DNA from: Paracidovorax konjaci | GTDB lineage: Bacteria; Pseudomonadota; Gammaproteobacteria; Burkholderiales; Burkholderiaceae_C | NCBI RefSeq assembly: GCF_900112675.1 | Contig: NZ_FOMQ01000002.1 | Location: forward strand, 310,001 to 374,000 | Length of the DNA: 64,000 nucleotides | Reading direction: 5' to 3' | Shown: piece after piece, positions 27,089 to 35,250 of the stretch | Numbering within the stretch: position 1 is the stretch's first letter | Layout: the number at the start of each line of letters is the position of its first letter | Program-made: the position numbers and the translations under genes | The notes under the pieces: generated by a model | What the model was told of the DNA's origin: nothing | The model's database searches: none | What the model saw: only the letters and a program-made list of their open reading frames with translations

Positions 27089-27495
27089 TGCCTGGATAGA
27101 GTAACGGATTTATTGTGATTCTTTGATGAAATAAACTTGAATGTTGCCTCTTTTCTCTTTTGTGGATAATGAATAATATTCTGCAGGCGAGAAATCCCCT
27201 TCTATTAGAAATTTGTTGATCTTGAAGATTGCATACTCAACGGATTCTTCTGAAAGCTCAATATGAACAAGTTTTTCTTTGATGTCAATGAATTCAAGGG
27301 CTTCATCATCGGTAATGCTTATGATTATCTCTGACTGAATTTCGGAGGCGGCTTTCTTGTATTTTGCTTGAAATGAGTTGAATTGTTTGGTTGCTTTGAT
27401 TTTTTTAGTGCCTCAATGAAGTAATTTGCACTGCCGTAATCGAATGATATGGATAGTTCTTTTTTGCTGTAAGGGCCTATCCAATATTTAATCAT
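27089..27495 (-). pseudogene. candidate immunity gene of the orphan RHS toxin, frame broken at an A7 run
   Basis: ATG 27495 follows a good AAAGAGG site and overlaps the toxin's natural-frame stop as ATGA. The annotated frame gives 56 residues (to 27325), M-I-K-Y-W-I-G-P-Y onward. At the run of seven A (27400-27406, coding strand) a one-base backward shift opens a plausible continuation rich in Lys, Glu and Ile (I-K-A-T-K-Q-F-N-S-F, later V-Y-F-I-K). That continuation reaches the RHS relic without its own natural stop. AT-rich, unlike the chromosome. It is probably a decayed immunity gene; the family is not recognised. Confidence 0.6.
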
Positions 27496-27505
27496 GGGCA
27501 CCTCT

Positions 27506-28480
27506 TTATTGGAACATGGACATTCTTTGTGACAGTGAAATTGCCGGTGGGGTTGCCCTTCTTGTCGGTTTTGGGGTGAAAAACTCAAAATGTACGTGAG
27601 GAGTATTGGGGATGTTGGGACTGCCCATACCATGGGCTCCAGAGTAGTCTCCAGGTGTTACTCTGAATCGACGAGTGCCATCTATACTTCGCCATTTTCC
27701 TTCTTCAACTTTCACAAACTCATCCCCAAGAAATTTCTTCATTTCATCTTTAATACCATGCATACAAACGGATCTTCGCCATTCTGATAATTGTTGTGTG
27801 GAATTGTTTGGCTTGTCTTTACCTGATACGACATGTGGGGAGCGTGTCCCTGAGCGATATTTAAGTCCGAGAGGGTCTATCCATGTAATTGGGTTGATCC
27901 CATATCTGAAGAGGTTGGCTCCGCCTTCCAACCCAACCGGATCCTGATGGACGAACCTGCCAATAACCGGGTCGTAATACCGGAACCGGTTGTAATGCAA
28001 CCCGGTTTCCCCATCGGCATACTGCCCTTGGAAGCGCAGGGGTTGTTCGACGAAGGAGAGGGCCTGGATATCGCCTTGTGCAGCGAGTGCCAAAGGCCGA
28101 TCCGCATGCGTGAAGACCGCCGAACCGTCCGTGCCGGTTTTCAGAACCTGCAGCGCCTGCGTCTCCCCCCAGACTTTGTAGCTCGCTGCCCAGACGATGC
28201 GGCCCTGCTCATCGGTCAATTCCTGCGGCGCGCCGATCTGGTCGCACTGGTAGTAGTAGGCGGTAAACGTCTTCGGCCGCTCAGATGTATTTGCTATATT
28301 TTCAATAGCAAGCTCTTCAATGAAATCGGCGGCGTGGAGGGGGTTTGGTCCGGATTTCTCTGCTCCGTCGCCTTTCCACTCCGACTCCAGCTTGGCCAGG
28401 GGCACGAAGCTACCCGGCTCGTAGAGGTACTCCGAAGCGGTCGGACTTGGCCACGCGCCGTCCGAGGGTGTCGTAGGCAT
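27506..28480 (-). CDS. orphan RHS C-terminal fragment with toxin tip (probably a silent cassette)
   Basis: A 324-residue frame that begins in mid-RHS core (Y-L-Y-E-P-G-S-F-V-P-L). It contains the conserved core end G-L-H-Y-N-R-F-R-Y-Y-D-P-V-I-G-R-F-V and the I-D-P-L-G-L cleavage-junction motif, then about 110 residues of AT-rich toxin tip with a H-V-H-F-E motif. Near the end the frame breaks: shifting back one base after C-CCA-AAA (about 27570) gives a natural ending that stops in an ATGA overlap with the next gene. It lacks the PAAR/N-terminal and most core repeats, so it cannot be delivered alone. Confidence 0.68.
   Translation of the reverse strand: MPTTPSDGAWPSPTASEYLYEPGSFVPLAKLESEWKGDGAEKSGPNPLHAADFIEELAIENIANTSERPKTFTAYYYQCDQIGAPQELTDEQGRIVWAASYKVWGETQALQVLKTGTDGSAVFTHADRPLALAAQGDIQALSFVEQPLRFQGQYADGETGLHYNRFRYYDPVIGRFVHQDPVGLEGGANLFRYGINPITWIDPLGLKYRSGTRSPHVVSGKDKPNNSTQQLSEWRRSVCMHGIKDEMKKFLGDEFVKVEEGKWRSIDGTRRFRVTPGDYSGAHGMGSPNIPNTPHVHFEFFTPKPTRRATPPAISLSQRMSMFQ
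28292..28337. repeat. TGCTAT...ATAGCA palindromic repeat inside the orphan RHS
   Basis: TGCTAT-N7-ATAGCA plus AGCTCTTCAATGAAATCGGCGGCGTGG. In this copy it is read through in frame, adding E-L-A-I-E-N-I-A-N to the RHS core. Confidence 0.75.
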
Positions 28481-28580
28481 AGCGCGTGGCCTGGGTCACG
28501 CCGTGGCGGTAGCCCACTAGACCACGCCCGAGTGCGAAGCGTGGCGCGTCTCCACGGTGCGTGTTCGTGCCGGTGAATTA
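28440..28580 (-). other. RHS mosaic junction
   Basis: About 85 bases here are nearly identical to the intact RHS gene near 30160-30230 (R-Y-A-Y-D-x-L-G-R-R-V-A-K-S-D-R-F). They then jump directly, out of frame, to sequence that lies further downstream in an RHS core. The upstream flank recalls the region near 32300. It looks like a deletion or recombination scar between RHS copies. Confidence 0.55.
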
Positions 28581-28747
28581 AGGTGACAGACAGAACAATT
28601 GGCAACGTTCGAGAGACATCACGCTCATTCCGTTGAAATCATTGGACAGGCTGCTATTAATGGCGTAGCAAATGGGCGAGGGTAAGCGCGTGGCTCTGCG
28701 ATGAGGCTATGAAGATCATGTTGCACTCCAGTTTCGAGACAGCCTTA

Positions 28748-29206
28748 CTATTTAACAGACTCTCCATAGTCGACAAAACCCTCCATAGTGATTGCGAGAC
28801 ACCAAGAGCCGTCCTCGGGAAAGAAATAATGATGTTGAGGAGTATTAATTATAATCAATCTAAATACATCCCAAAAAATATTTCTGGATATGATTAAGCC
28901 GAAATCCAATGAGGAGTCATTGATATAAAATATTCTTGGACTTTGATCAATGATGGACTGGAAGTTTTTATTTTCTAATTCATTTGCTACGATTTCTAGC
29001 TTTTCTGTCGTGTTGATGGTTTTGTTTCTTGGATTGTAGTTGTATAGCCAGTGGTTTCGGGTTTTTCCCCAATCTATTTTCGAACCTGAAAAGCTAAATT
29101 TTTTGCTTAGGGGATTTATTAGTTTTTCTTGATTGTGCTCGACGATCAAATGATTGTTGATGGTGTAAGGAGCGATCTTCTCTAGTATTTCTTCTTCAAT
29201 GTTCAT
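28748..29206 (-). CDS. candidate immunity protein for the RHS effector
   Basis: A 152-residue acidic/polar, AT-rich gene whose ATG overlaps the RHS stop (ATGA), the arrangement expected of an immunity gene coupled to its toxin. It has no signal peptide or membrane segment, so protection is likely cytoplasmic. A C-terminal D-G-S-W-C-L-A-I-T-M-E-G-F motif is the most family-like part, but the immunity family is not recognised with confidence. Assignment rests on position, coupling and base composition. Confidence 0.65.
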   Translation of the reverse strand: MNIEEEILEKIAPYTINNHLIVEHNQEKLINPLSKKFSFSGSKIDWGKTRNHWLYNYNPRNKTINTTEKLEIVANELENKNFQSIIDQSPRIFYINDSSLDFGLIISRNIFWDVFRLIIINTPQHHYFFPEDGSWCLAITMEGFVDYGESVK

Positions 29207-32200
29207 CTGCCTCTCCAAGGTTTTGATGGTAAGTTAAAGCTGCCTTGTATCTTTTCTACCGTTTTGCTTGATCCTTCAAAGGTGAAATGCGGGCCTTCTT
29301 CTTTGCCGTTGAATACATTGATATGTCCTCCGCATCTTGAATCATGCTCAACTCTAAAACCAGTTTTTCCGTTTTCCGTTGTCATCCCAACCGGCTGTCC
29401 TGCTGTAGAGCCAAATTTACCTGTGTTTACTGTATTGGCTGAGAAACCCCGTGCTGTTAACCATGCCAACGCGGCATTTCTGGCCTGGTTATAATCTTTG
29501 AAATGCTTTCTGTTGGGACAGTCATCCTTCTTTTTCTCTTCGCAAGGACAGTTCTTATTAGATGAACTGCTTTTCTGCGGGCTGAGTCCTAAAGGATCAA
29601 ACCAGTCGGATGAGTTGGGTGCATACGTGAATAAGTTTGTACCACCCATTAACCCGATAGGATCCTGAGAAACAAACCTCCCCACCCCCGGGTCGTAATA
29701 CCTAAACCGGTTGTAATGCAACCCGGTTTCCTCATCGAACTGCTGCCCCTGGAACCGGAAGGGCTGTTCGATGAGCGGAGGCACGGTGTGCCGGGCTGCC
29801 TTGTCGTTGGCGTCGTGCGAGTCCATTCCCGGCCCATGCCCCCGGCGCCGTTCGCCGGCCAGCCCGTCCGTTCCAGTCGCCGTTCTCGGCACGGCCCGCA
29901 GCGTGGCCTCGCCCCAGACCTTGTAATCCGCAGCCCAGGCGATGTGGCCCCGCGCATCGGTCAGCTCCAGCGGGGCGCCGATCTGGTCGCAGTGGTACCA
30001 GTAGGTCTGGCGATCATCCTGCGTTCCCTGGAGGGTGGCCAGCGGCACGAAGCTGTTCGGCTCGTAGACGAACAGCGCCTCGCGCCCGCCGCGCTGGCTG
30101 TGCACCAGCAGGTCGCCGTCCCAGAGGTAGTGCGTGGCGCCGAAGCGGTCGGACTTGGCCACGCGCCGTCCGAGGGCGTCGTAGGCATAGCGCGTGGCCT
30201 GGGTCACGCCGTGGCGGCTGGTGGTCGATTCGACCAGCTGGTGGTCGGCGTTCCAGCGCAGTTCGATGACCTCGTGGGTGCCCGCTTTCTGGTTGCCGCG
30301 CGTGCGCTTCGTCACGTTGCCGTGCTCGTCGTACTCGAAGTGCAGGTCCTGGTAGAAGCGCAGGCGGTTGTCGCCCACGACCCCCAGGCCGGTGCGCTCG
30401 GTACGGCCCTCCTGGGCGTGCTGGCGCTCGATCTGCGAGGCGGAGCCGTCCAGCAGGTTGCCGGCCGGATCGAAGGCGAAGAGTTCCCTGGCGAGGCGGC
30501 TGCCGTGGCCGGGCAGGGCGGCGAGGATGCGGCCGGTGGGGTCGTAGCGGAAGTCCTGGCGGCCGCGCAGGGTGTCGGCGCGGGCGACGAGCTGGCCGGT
30601 GGCGTCATAGGCGTAGGCGCGCTCCAGCACGGCAGCCCCTGCCTCCGTCGCCACGTTGCCGCTGCCGCGCAGGCTGGCGCGGTGGCGCACGAGGCGGCCG
30701 GCCGGGTCCCAGCCGTAGTGGCTGGTGGCGGCGCCCTGGCTGCGCTCCGTCTCGCGGTGCAAGGCGTCGCGTTCGATGTCGGTGATGACCTCGTGGGCGC
30801 CCTGGCCGTCCGCCGGGGCGATGTTGATCTGGTGCAGGTGCCCGGAGCCGTAGAAGAGCCAGTGCAGCGCGCGCCCGTCGGGCAGGCCGGTACGGATGCG
30901 GTTGCCCAGCGGGTCGTAGCCGTGGGAGAGGGTGCGCACCAGATCGTTGGAGACCGGATGGCCCGGGCGGCTGCGCACGGTGCCGGTCCCTTGCCCGATC
31001 AGCGTCTGCGTCTCGGCCAGCAGTTGCCCCACGGGGTCATAGGCGAAGGCGAGGTGCGCCGCACCGTTGTTCGCCTGCGTGAGGCGGCCCAGCGCGTCGT
31101 AGCGGTAGGTGGATTCCAGTGCGGCTTCTGCGGCGCCGTGTCCGTGCGAGCGCTTGGCGAGCAGCCGGCCCAGCGCGTCGCGCTCGAAGCGCGTGACCTT
31201 GCCGGGCCCGGCCTCGCAGCCGCCGGTCTCGACCGCGTGGGTGAGTTCGCCCGCGGCGTTGTAGACGTAGCGCTGCCAGCGGCCGTCGAAGCCGATCTCG
31301 TCGGTGAGCTGGTCGCGCAGGTCGTAGCGGAAGGTGGTCTGGGCGCGGTTCTCGTTGGTGAGGGCGATGAGGCGGCCGGCGCGGTCGTAGTGGTAGGCGA
31401 GGGTGCGGCCGGCCGCATCCACGCGGGTGAGGGGGCGGCCGGCACCGTCGTAGGTGTAGCGGGTGGTGTGGCCCAGCGGGTCGGTGTAGGCGAGCAGTTG
31501 GGCCTCGCCGTTCCAGGCGTACTGGTGGACGGCGGGGGTGCCGCGTCCTTCTGCGTTGCCCGTGCCGGGCTCGGTCACGCGCACGAGGCGGCCTGAGCCA
31601 TCGTACGTGTAGTGCGTCGTCTGCCCGAGTGCATCGGTGCGCGCCAGGAGCTGGCCCAGGGCGCCGTAGGCGAAGCGCGTGGTGCGGCCGGAGCAGTCGG
31701 TGGCGGCGATGAGGTTGCCGGCCTCGTCCCAGGCCAGGCGCCGGGTGCCGCCACGGGCATCGGTGGTCTGCACGGGCCGGCCGGCCAGGTCGTAGACGGT
31801 GCGCGTGGTCTGCCCGAGCGGATCGGTGGACTGCACGAGATGCCCGCGCGCGTCGTACTCGCGCCGCCATTCGTGGCCCAGGGCATCGCGCAGCACGGTG
31901 ACGAGGTCCAGCGGGTTGTACTGCAGCTGGGTGGATTGGCCCAGGGCATCGACGATCTGCACGATGTTGCCGCGTGCGTCGTGGCGCAGGCTGGTGCGCC
32001 GGCCCAGGGGGTCGATGCGCCCGCGCGGGGTGCCGGTGGCGTCGAAGGGCGTGTCCTCGCGCGTGGCCTCGGGGGTGCCCTCGGCGACGACGGTGGAGAC
32101 GATGTTGAAGCGCGCATCCCAGTGGTAGGCGGTGACGCGGCCCAGTGCATCGGTGTGGCGGGTGATGCGCTCCTGGGGGAAGTAGGCGAAGCGGTCGTCG

Positions 32201-34002
32201 TCCTGGCCGGGGATCGGGGTGTCGGCGCACCAGGAGCGCAGCACGCGGCCCTGCGGGCCTTCGGTGTCGTATTGGGCGAAGTAGCGGTGGCCGCTGGCCT
32301 TGCGGTAGCCCACCAGCACGCCCGTGCGCCAGGCGTACTGGCGGTAGGGCGTGTCTCCATGGTGGGATGCGATGAGCTGGCCGTGCGCGTCGTAGTCGTA
32401 CCGCGCCAGCACGGTGGGCGCATGGCCGGGCACGAGCCATTCCACCGCGGCGATGCGCTCGCCGAGCAGCGCGTCCTGTGGCGCGGGCGCCGAGGCGCGC
32501 GTCCACGCGAGGCGCAGGTGGCGCCCTGCGGTATCGGTCAGGCCCGTGAGGCGCTGCGGACGGAACGCCGCGCCGAAAGTGTCTGCCGCGGCCGTCGGGG
32601 GCGGAGCAGCGTCCGTGCCGTCCTCGCGGGCGCGGCGTTCGCGCTCTTGCCGGCCGCTCCAGGTCAACACCTCTTGCGTGCCGTTGCCCCCAGGTTCCAG
32701 CGGTTCCCAGTGCAGCGCGATGGAGTTGCCGTCGCGGTCCGAGAGGCGTGCCAGCGGCAGGCGCCATTGCCCGGGTGCGTGGCGGCGGAAGTGGTGTTGC
32801 AGGCCGCTCTTGTGTTCGACGATCCACAGGTCGGCGCCCGGCCGGCGCACGGTGAACTTCTCGTAGCGGTCGAAGTGCTCGGCGCCTTCGGCGACCAGGG
32901 GCAGCGGCACGTGGCGGCCGGCATCGTCCAGCAGCACCATGCCCTCGGCGGAGAGGCGCAGTTCCTGTGCCACCGAATGGCTCCAGCCGCGGCCGAACGG
33001 GCCGTCCTCGGCCAGGCCCGAGCGGTAGCGGCGGCGCCAGGCGAGCGATAGCAGCGGACCCGGGCCGGGCAGGGCGAAGTCCGTCTCGTCCATGAGCTTC
33101 TGCCCGCTGGAGATGAGGACGGGGCCGCCGATGGCGCACGTTTCGCAGGGGCCCTTGCCGTGCGGCTGCTGGTTGTTGCTGTGCTGGGGCGTGGCCTTGG
33201 TGTCGTTCTTGCCCTCGCTCTTGGTGCTGCGCTTGAAGCGCTTGCCCGCCAGCGCGAACAGCAGGGCGGCGCCGCTGCCCACGAGCCAGCGTGCCAGGCG
33301 CTGGCGCGCTTCTTCGAGCTGCGCGGGTGTCATCTCGGAGGTCCAGGTGGCGGTGATGGCGCGGATCTCGTCGGCGGCCTGCATGGCGGCCTGGCCCGTG
33401 CCGATGGCGCGGTCCACCATCACGGCGCCCCCCACCGCCTGGCCGATCACGGGCACGCCCTGCACAGCGGTGGCGGCGATCGAGATGCCCAGGCCTGCGT
33501 AGGTGGAGGGGTCCTTGAGGGCTTCGAGCACTTGGTCGATCTCCGCCTGCGCGGCATCGCCGAAGTGCTTGGCCTCCAGTCCGCCGAGCACCTTGCCGGC
33601 GTTGTCGATCATCTTGGCCGTCTGGGGCGAGAGGCGCACCAGCACGGCGTTGGCGAGCGTGGTCACGCCATCGACGACCATCTCCCCGGCTTCGTGGGCC
33701 ACGTCCTTGACGTAGGTGGAGTACTGGTTGACCTTGTCGCGCACTTTGGTGAACCAGCCGACCTTGACGGGCACGGGGTCGTGCCGGCCCTGGTCCATTG
33801 CGCCATAGCGGTTGGCCATCTGGGTGCCGTGTTCGCGGATGGTGCCCAGAGGGATCTGGATGGTGCGGCTGTTGTTGGCGTGCCATGCCACGCCGGGGTT
33901 GCCTTTGGTCTTGAGTTCGACCGGCGTGGCAGGCTCGAAGGTCCAGCCATCGGCCACCTGCGTGACCGCTCCGCGGCCCCCGCTGAAGATGTGCGTGCCC
34001 AT
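29203..34002 (-). CDS. RHS-repeat polymorphic toxin effector
   Basis: A 1599-residue RHS/YD-repeat protein. The N-terminal 280 residues contain two hydrophobic stretches and no clear PAAR motif. A C-E-T-C-A-I-G-G-P-V segment leads into the DUF6531-like start, and many YD repeats (G-x-x-x-x-Y-x-Y-D) follow. The core ends G-L-H-Y-N-R-F-R-Y-Y-D-P-G-V-G-R-F-V and F-D-P-L-G-L. The last 126 residues are the variable, AT-rich toxin tip, with G-F-R-V-E-H-D and H-I-N-V plus G-P-H-F-T-F, possibly a nuclease. The vgrG locus upstream implies type VI delivery. Confidence 0.9.
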   Translation of the reverse strand: MGTHIFSGGRGAVTQVADGWTFEPATPVELKTKGNPGVAWHANNSRTIQIPLGTIREHGTQMANRYGAMDQGRHDPVPVKVGWFTKVRDKVNQYSTYVKDVAHEAGEMVVDGVTTLANAVLVRLSPQTAKMIDNAGKVLGGLEAKHFGDAAQAEIDQVLEALKDPSTYAGLGISIAATAVQGVPVIGQAVGGAVMVDRAIGTGQAAMQAADEIRAITATWTSEMTPAQLEEARQRLARWLVGSGAALLFALAGKRFKRSTKSEGKNDTKATPQHSNNQQPHGKGPCETCAIGGPVLISSGQKLMDETDFALPGPGPLLSLAWRRRYRSGLAEDGPFGRGWSHSVAQELRLSAEGMVLLDDAGRHVPLPLVAEGAEHFDRYEKFTVRRPGADLWIVEHKSGLQHHFRRHAPGQWRLPLARLSDRDGNSIALHWEPLEPGGNGTQEVLTWSGRQERERRAREDGTDAAPPPTAAADTFGAAFRPQRLTGLTDTAGRHLRLAWTRASAPAPQDALLGERIAAVEWLVPGHAPTVLARYDYDAHGQLIASHHGDTPYRQYAWRTGVLVGYRKASGHRYFAQYDTEGPQGRVLRSWCADTPIPGQDDDRFAYFPQERITRHTDALGRVTAYHWDARFNIVSTVVAEGTPEATREDTPFDATGTPRGRIDPLGRRTSLRHDARGNIVQIVDALGQSTQLQYNPLDLVTVLRDALGHEWRREYDARGHLVQSTDPLGQTTRTVYDLAGRPVQTTDARGGTRRLAWDEAGNLIAATDCSGRTTRFAYGALGQLLARTDALGQTTHYTYDGSGRLVRVTEPGTGNAEGRGTPAVHQYAWNGEAQLLAYTDPLGHTTRYTYDGAGRPLTRVDAAGRTLAYHYDRAGRLIALTNENRAQTTFRYDLRDQLTDEIGFDGRWQRYVYNAAGELTHAVETGGCEAGPGKVTRFERDALGRLLAKRSHGHGAAEAALESTYRYDALGRLTQANNGAAHLAFAYDPVGQLLAETQTLIGQGTGTVRSRPGHPVSNDLVRTLSHGYDPLGNRIRTGLPDGRALHWLFYGSGHLHQINIAPADGQGAHEVITDIERDALHRETERSQGAATSHYGWDPAGRLVRHRASLRGSGNVATEAGAAVLERAYAYDATGQLVARADTLRGRQDFRYDPTGRILAALPGHGSRLARELFAFDPAGNLLDGSASQIERQHAQEGRTERTGLGVVGDNRLRFYQDLHFEYDEHGNVTKRTRGNQKAGTHEVIELRWNADHQLVESTTSRHGVTQATRYAYDALGRRVAKSDRFGATHYLWDGDLLVHSQRGGREALFVYEPNSFVPLATLQGTQDDRQTYWYHCDQIGAPLELTDARGHIAWAADYKVWGEATLRAVPRTATGTDGLAGERRRGHGPGMDSHDANDKAARHTVPPLIEQPFRFQGQQFDEETGLHYNRFRYYDPGVGRFVSQDPIGLMGGTNLFTYAPNSSDWFDPLGLSPQKSSSSNKNCPCEEKKKDDCPNRKHFKDYNQARNAALAWLTARGFSANTVNTGKFGSTAGQPVGMTTENGKTGFRVEHDSRCGGHINVFNGKEEGPHFTFEGSSKTVEKIQGSFNLPSKPWRGR

Positions 34003-34017
34003 GCTCGGGTTTTCTCC

Positions 34018-35226
34018 CTATCGGTCAATGTTCTGGTTGTTCTGGAGGAAGCGGGCCGAATAGGTGCGGACCTGCTCGGGGTGGGAGCCTGCCTCTGCGG
34101 CGTGTCCCTGCGCTGTATGTGCCCGCGGATGCTGCAACGTACGCTCCAGTGCCACGGCCGCCGCTTCCGTGCCCTCGTCGAGCGTCCATGACAGGATCGA
34201 GTTGGCGGGATGGAGGTCGTGGAGCACGCGCTGTGCGGCCAGAGCCCAATGCACGGGGCCCGTGGCAGCACCCACCTGACCGATCACGGCGGCCGGCTCC
34301 CAGTCGGTCGGGTCCAGGTAGCGTGCCGCCCGCACGCGCGCGGCGACCTGGGCCAGGGCCCGCCACGAGGAACCGTCGAAATCCGACAGGCTGAAGCCCA
34401 CGTTGTCCCCTTCCCAGCCCGCCTGGGCCAGTGCCGTGCGCAGAACCTCTTCCAGGGCTGCCGCATCGGGGTCCTGGGGCGGGCGCCGGTGCGCCGTGGC
34501 GTTGCCGGCGAGCGCAGGGGCGTGCAACACGAGGCCACGGGCGTGGGAGGCGCGGGTGTCGGATACAGCCGTCAGCCACAGGCAGGCGGCGGCTTCGCTG
34601 GCGACGCAGCCATCGGGCGTGGCTTCGGCCAGCAGAGCACCGCGTGCGTGCGCCTGCGCAAGAGACGACTCGTCGAGCAGGCTGTCCACGGCCATGAGCA
34701 GCGCAGTACCCTGGTGTTCGCCGAGCTTGCCTAGAGCTTCGAGCGCTGCGAAGCCGGCGGAATGCCCTCCGCGAACGAAATGGCATGGCCGTGCAACCCA
34801 CGCCGCTGCCACCTGCGGACCGGCCCATCGGGCCAGTTCGGCCAGGGCCTGGCGCCAGACTTCCGCGCAGGCTTCGCCCTCGATGCGCAGGGGCAGGGCC
34901 AGCACCAGACGGTCCGGCTCGGGCACCGGCACGGCATGGCTGGCGTCCCGGGCTCCAGGCAATGCCTCCGACAGGTCCGCCAAAGCCGCAGCCAGCAGCC
35001 GCGCGAGGCGGGGGATGCCGTCGAGTCCGCCCGTCACTTCCGGGCAAGGCGCGGTAGTGAAGGGCCGGGCGGCAATGCGAGGCTGGAGCGTCTTGCGGAA
35101 GCGCTTTTGCATGCCCACCCAAGATGCGGCCGATTGCCAGGCGCGGGTGCCGACCGAGGTGACCGCACCGCAGTGCTCGATCCGCCAGAGGCGCGGCGCG
35201 GGAGGGGGTGTCGATGGGGAGGGCAT
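34018..35226 (-). CDS. beta-ketoacyl-synthase-like (thiolase-fold) protein of the T6SS module, likely pseudoenzyme
   Basis: A 402-residue protein. Several segments line up with ketosynthases: N-terminal C-G-A-V-T-S-V-G, a central V-D-S-L-L-D...G-C-V-A-S-E-A-A-A, then S-D-F-D-G-S-S-W-R and G-Q-V-G-A-A-T-G-P. At the position of the nucleophile the sequence is G-G-H-S-A-G, so the catalytic cysteine is missing. It lies between the DUF2169 gene and the RHS gene with gaps of 24 and 15 bases. It may be a structural or loading factor; this role is inference from the fold and position. Confidence 0.6.
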   Translation of the reverse strand: MPSPSTPPPAPRLWRIEHCGAVTSVGTRAWQSAASWVGMQKRFRKTLQPRIAARPFTTAPCPEVTGGLDGIPRLARLLAAALADLSEALPGARDASHAVPVPEPDRLVLALPLRIEGEACAEVWRQALAELARWAGPQVAAAWVARPCHFVRGGHSAGFAALEALGKLGEHQGTALLMAVDSLLDESSLAQAHARGALLAEATPDGCVASEAAACLWLTAVSDTRASHARGLVLHAPALAGNATAHRRPPQDPDAAALEEVLRTALAQAGWEGDNVGFSLSDFDGSSWRALAQVAARVRAARYLDPTDWEPAAVIGQVGAATGPVHWALAAQRVLHDLHPANSILSWTLDEGTEAAAVALERTLQHPRAHTAQGHAAEAGSHPEQVRTYSARFLQNNQNIDR

Positions 35227-35250
35227 GGCAGGGAGGAGAAAAAGCGGGCG

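Noticed and set aside
28709-28897. 62-codon plus-strand frame opposite the immunity gene
   Set aside because: No Shine-Dalgarno and no family; the opposite frame is coupled to RHS by ATGA and is preferred.
29716-33051. Long plus-strand frames opposite the RHS gene
   Set aside because: Antisense shadows of the YD repeats; the minus-strand protein has a complete RHS architecture.
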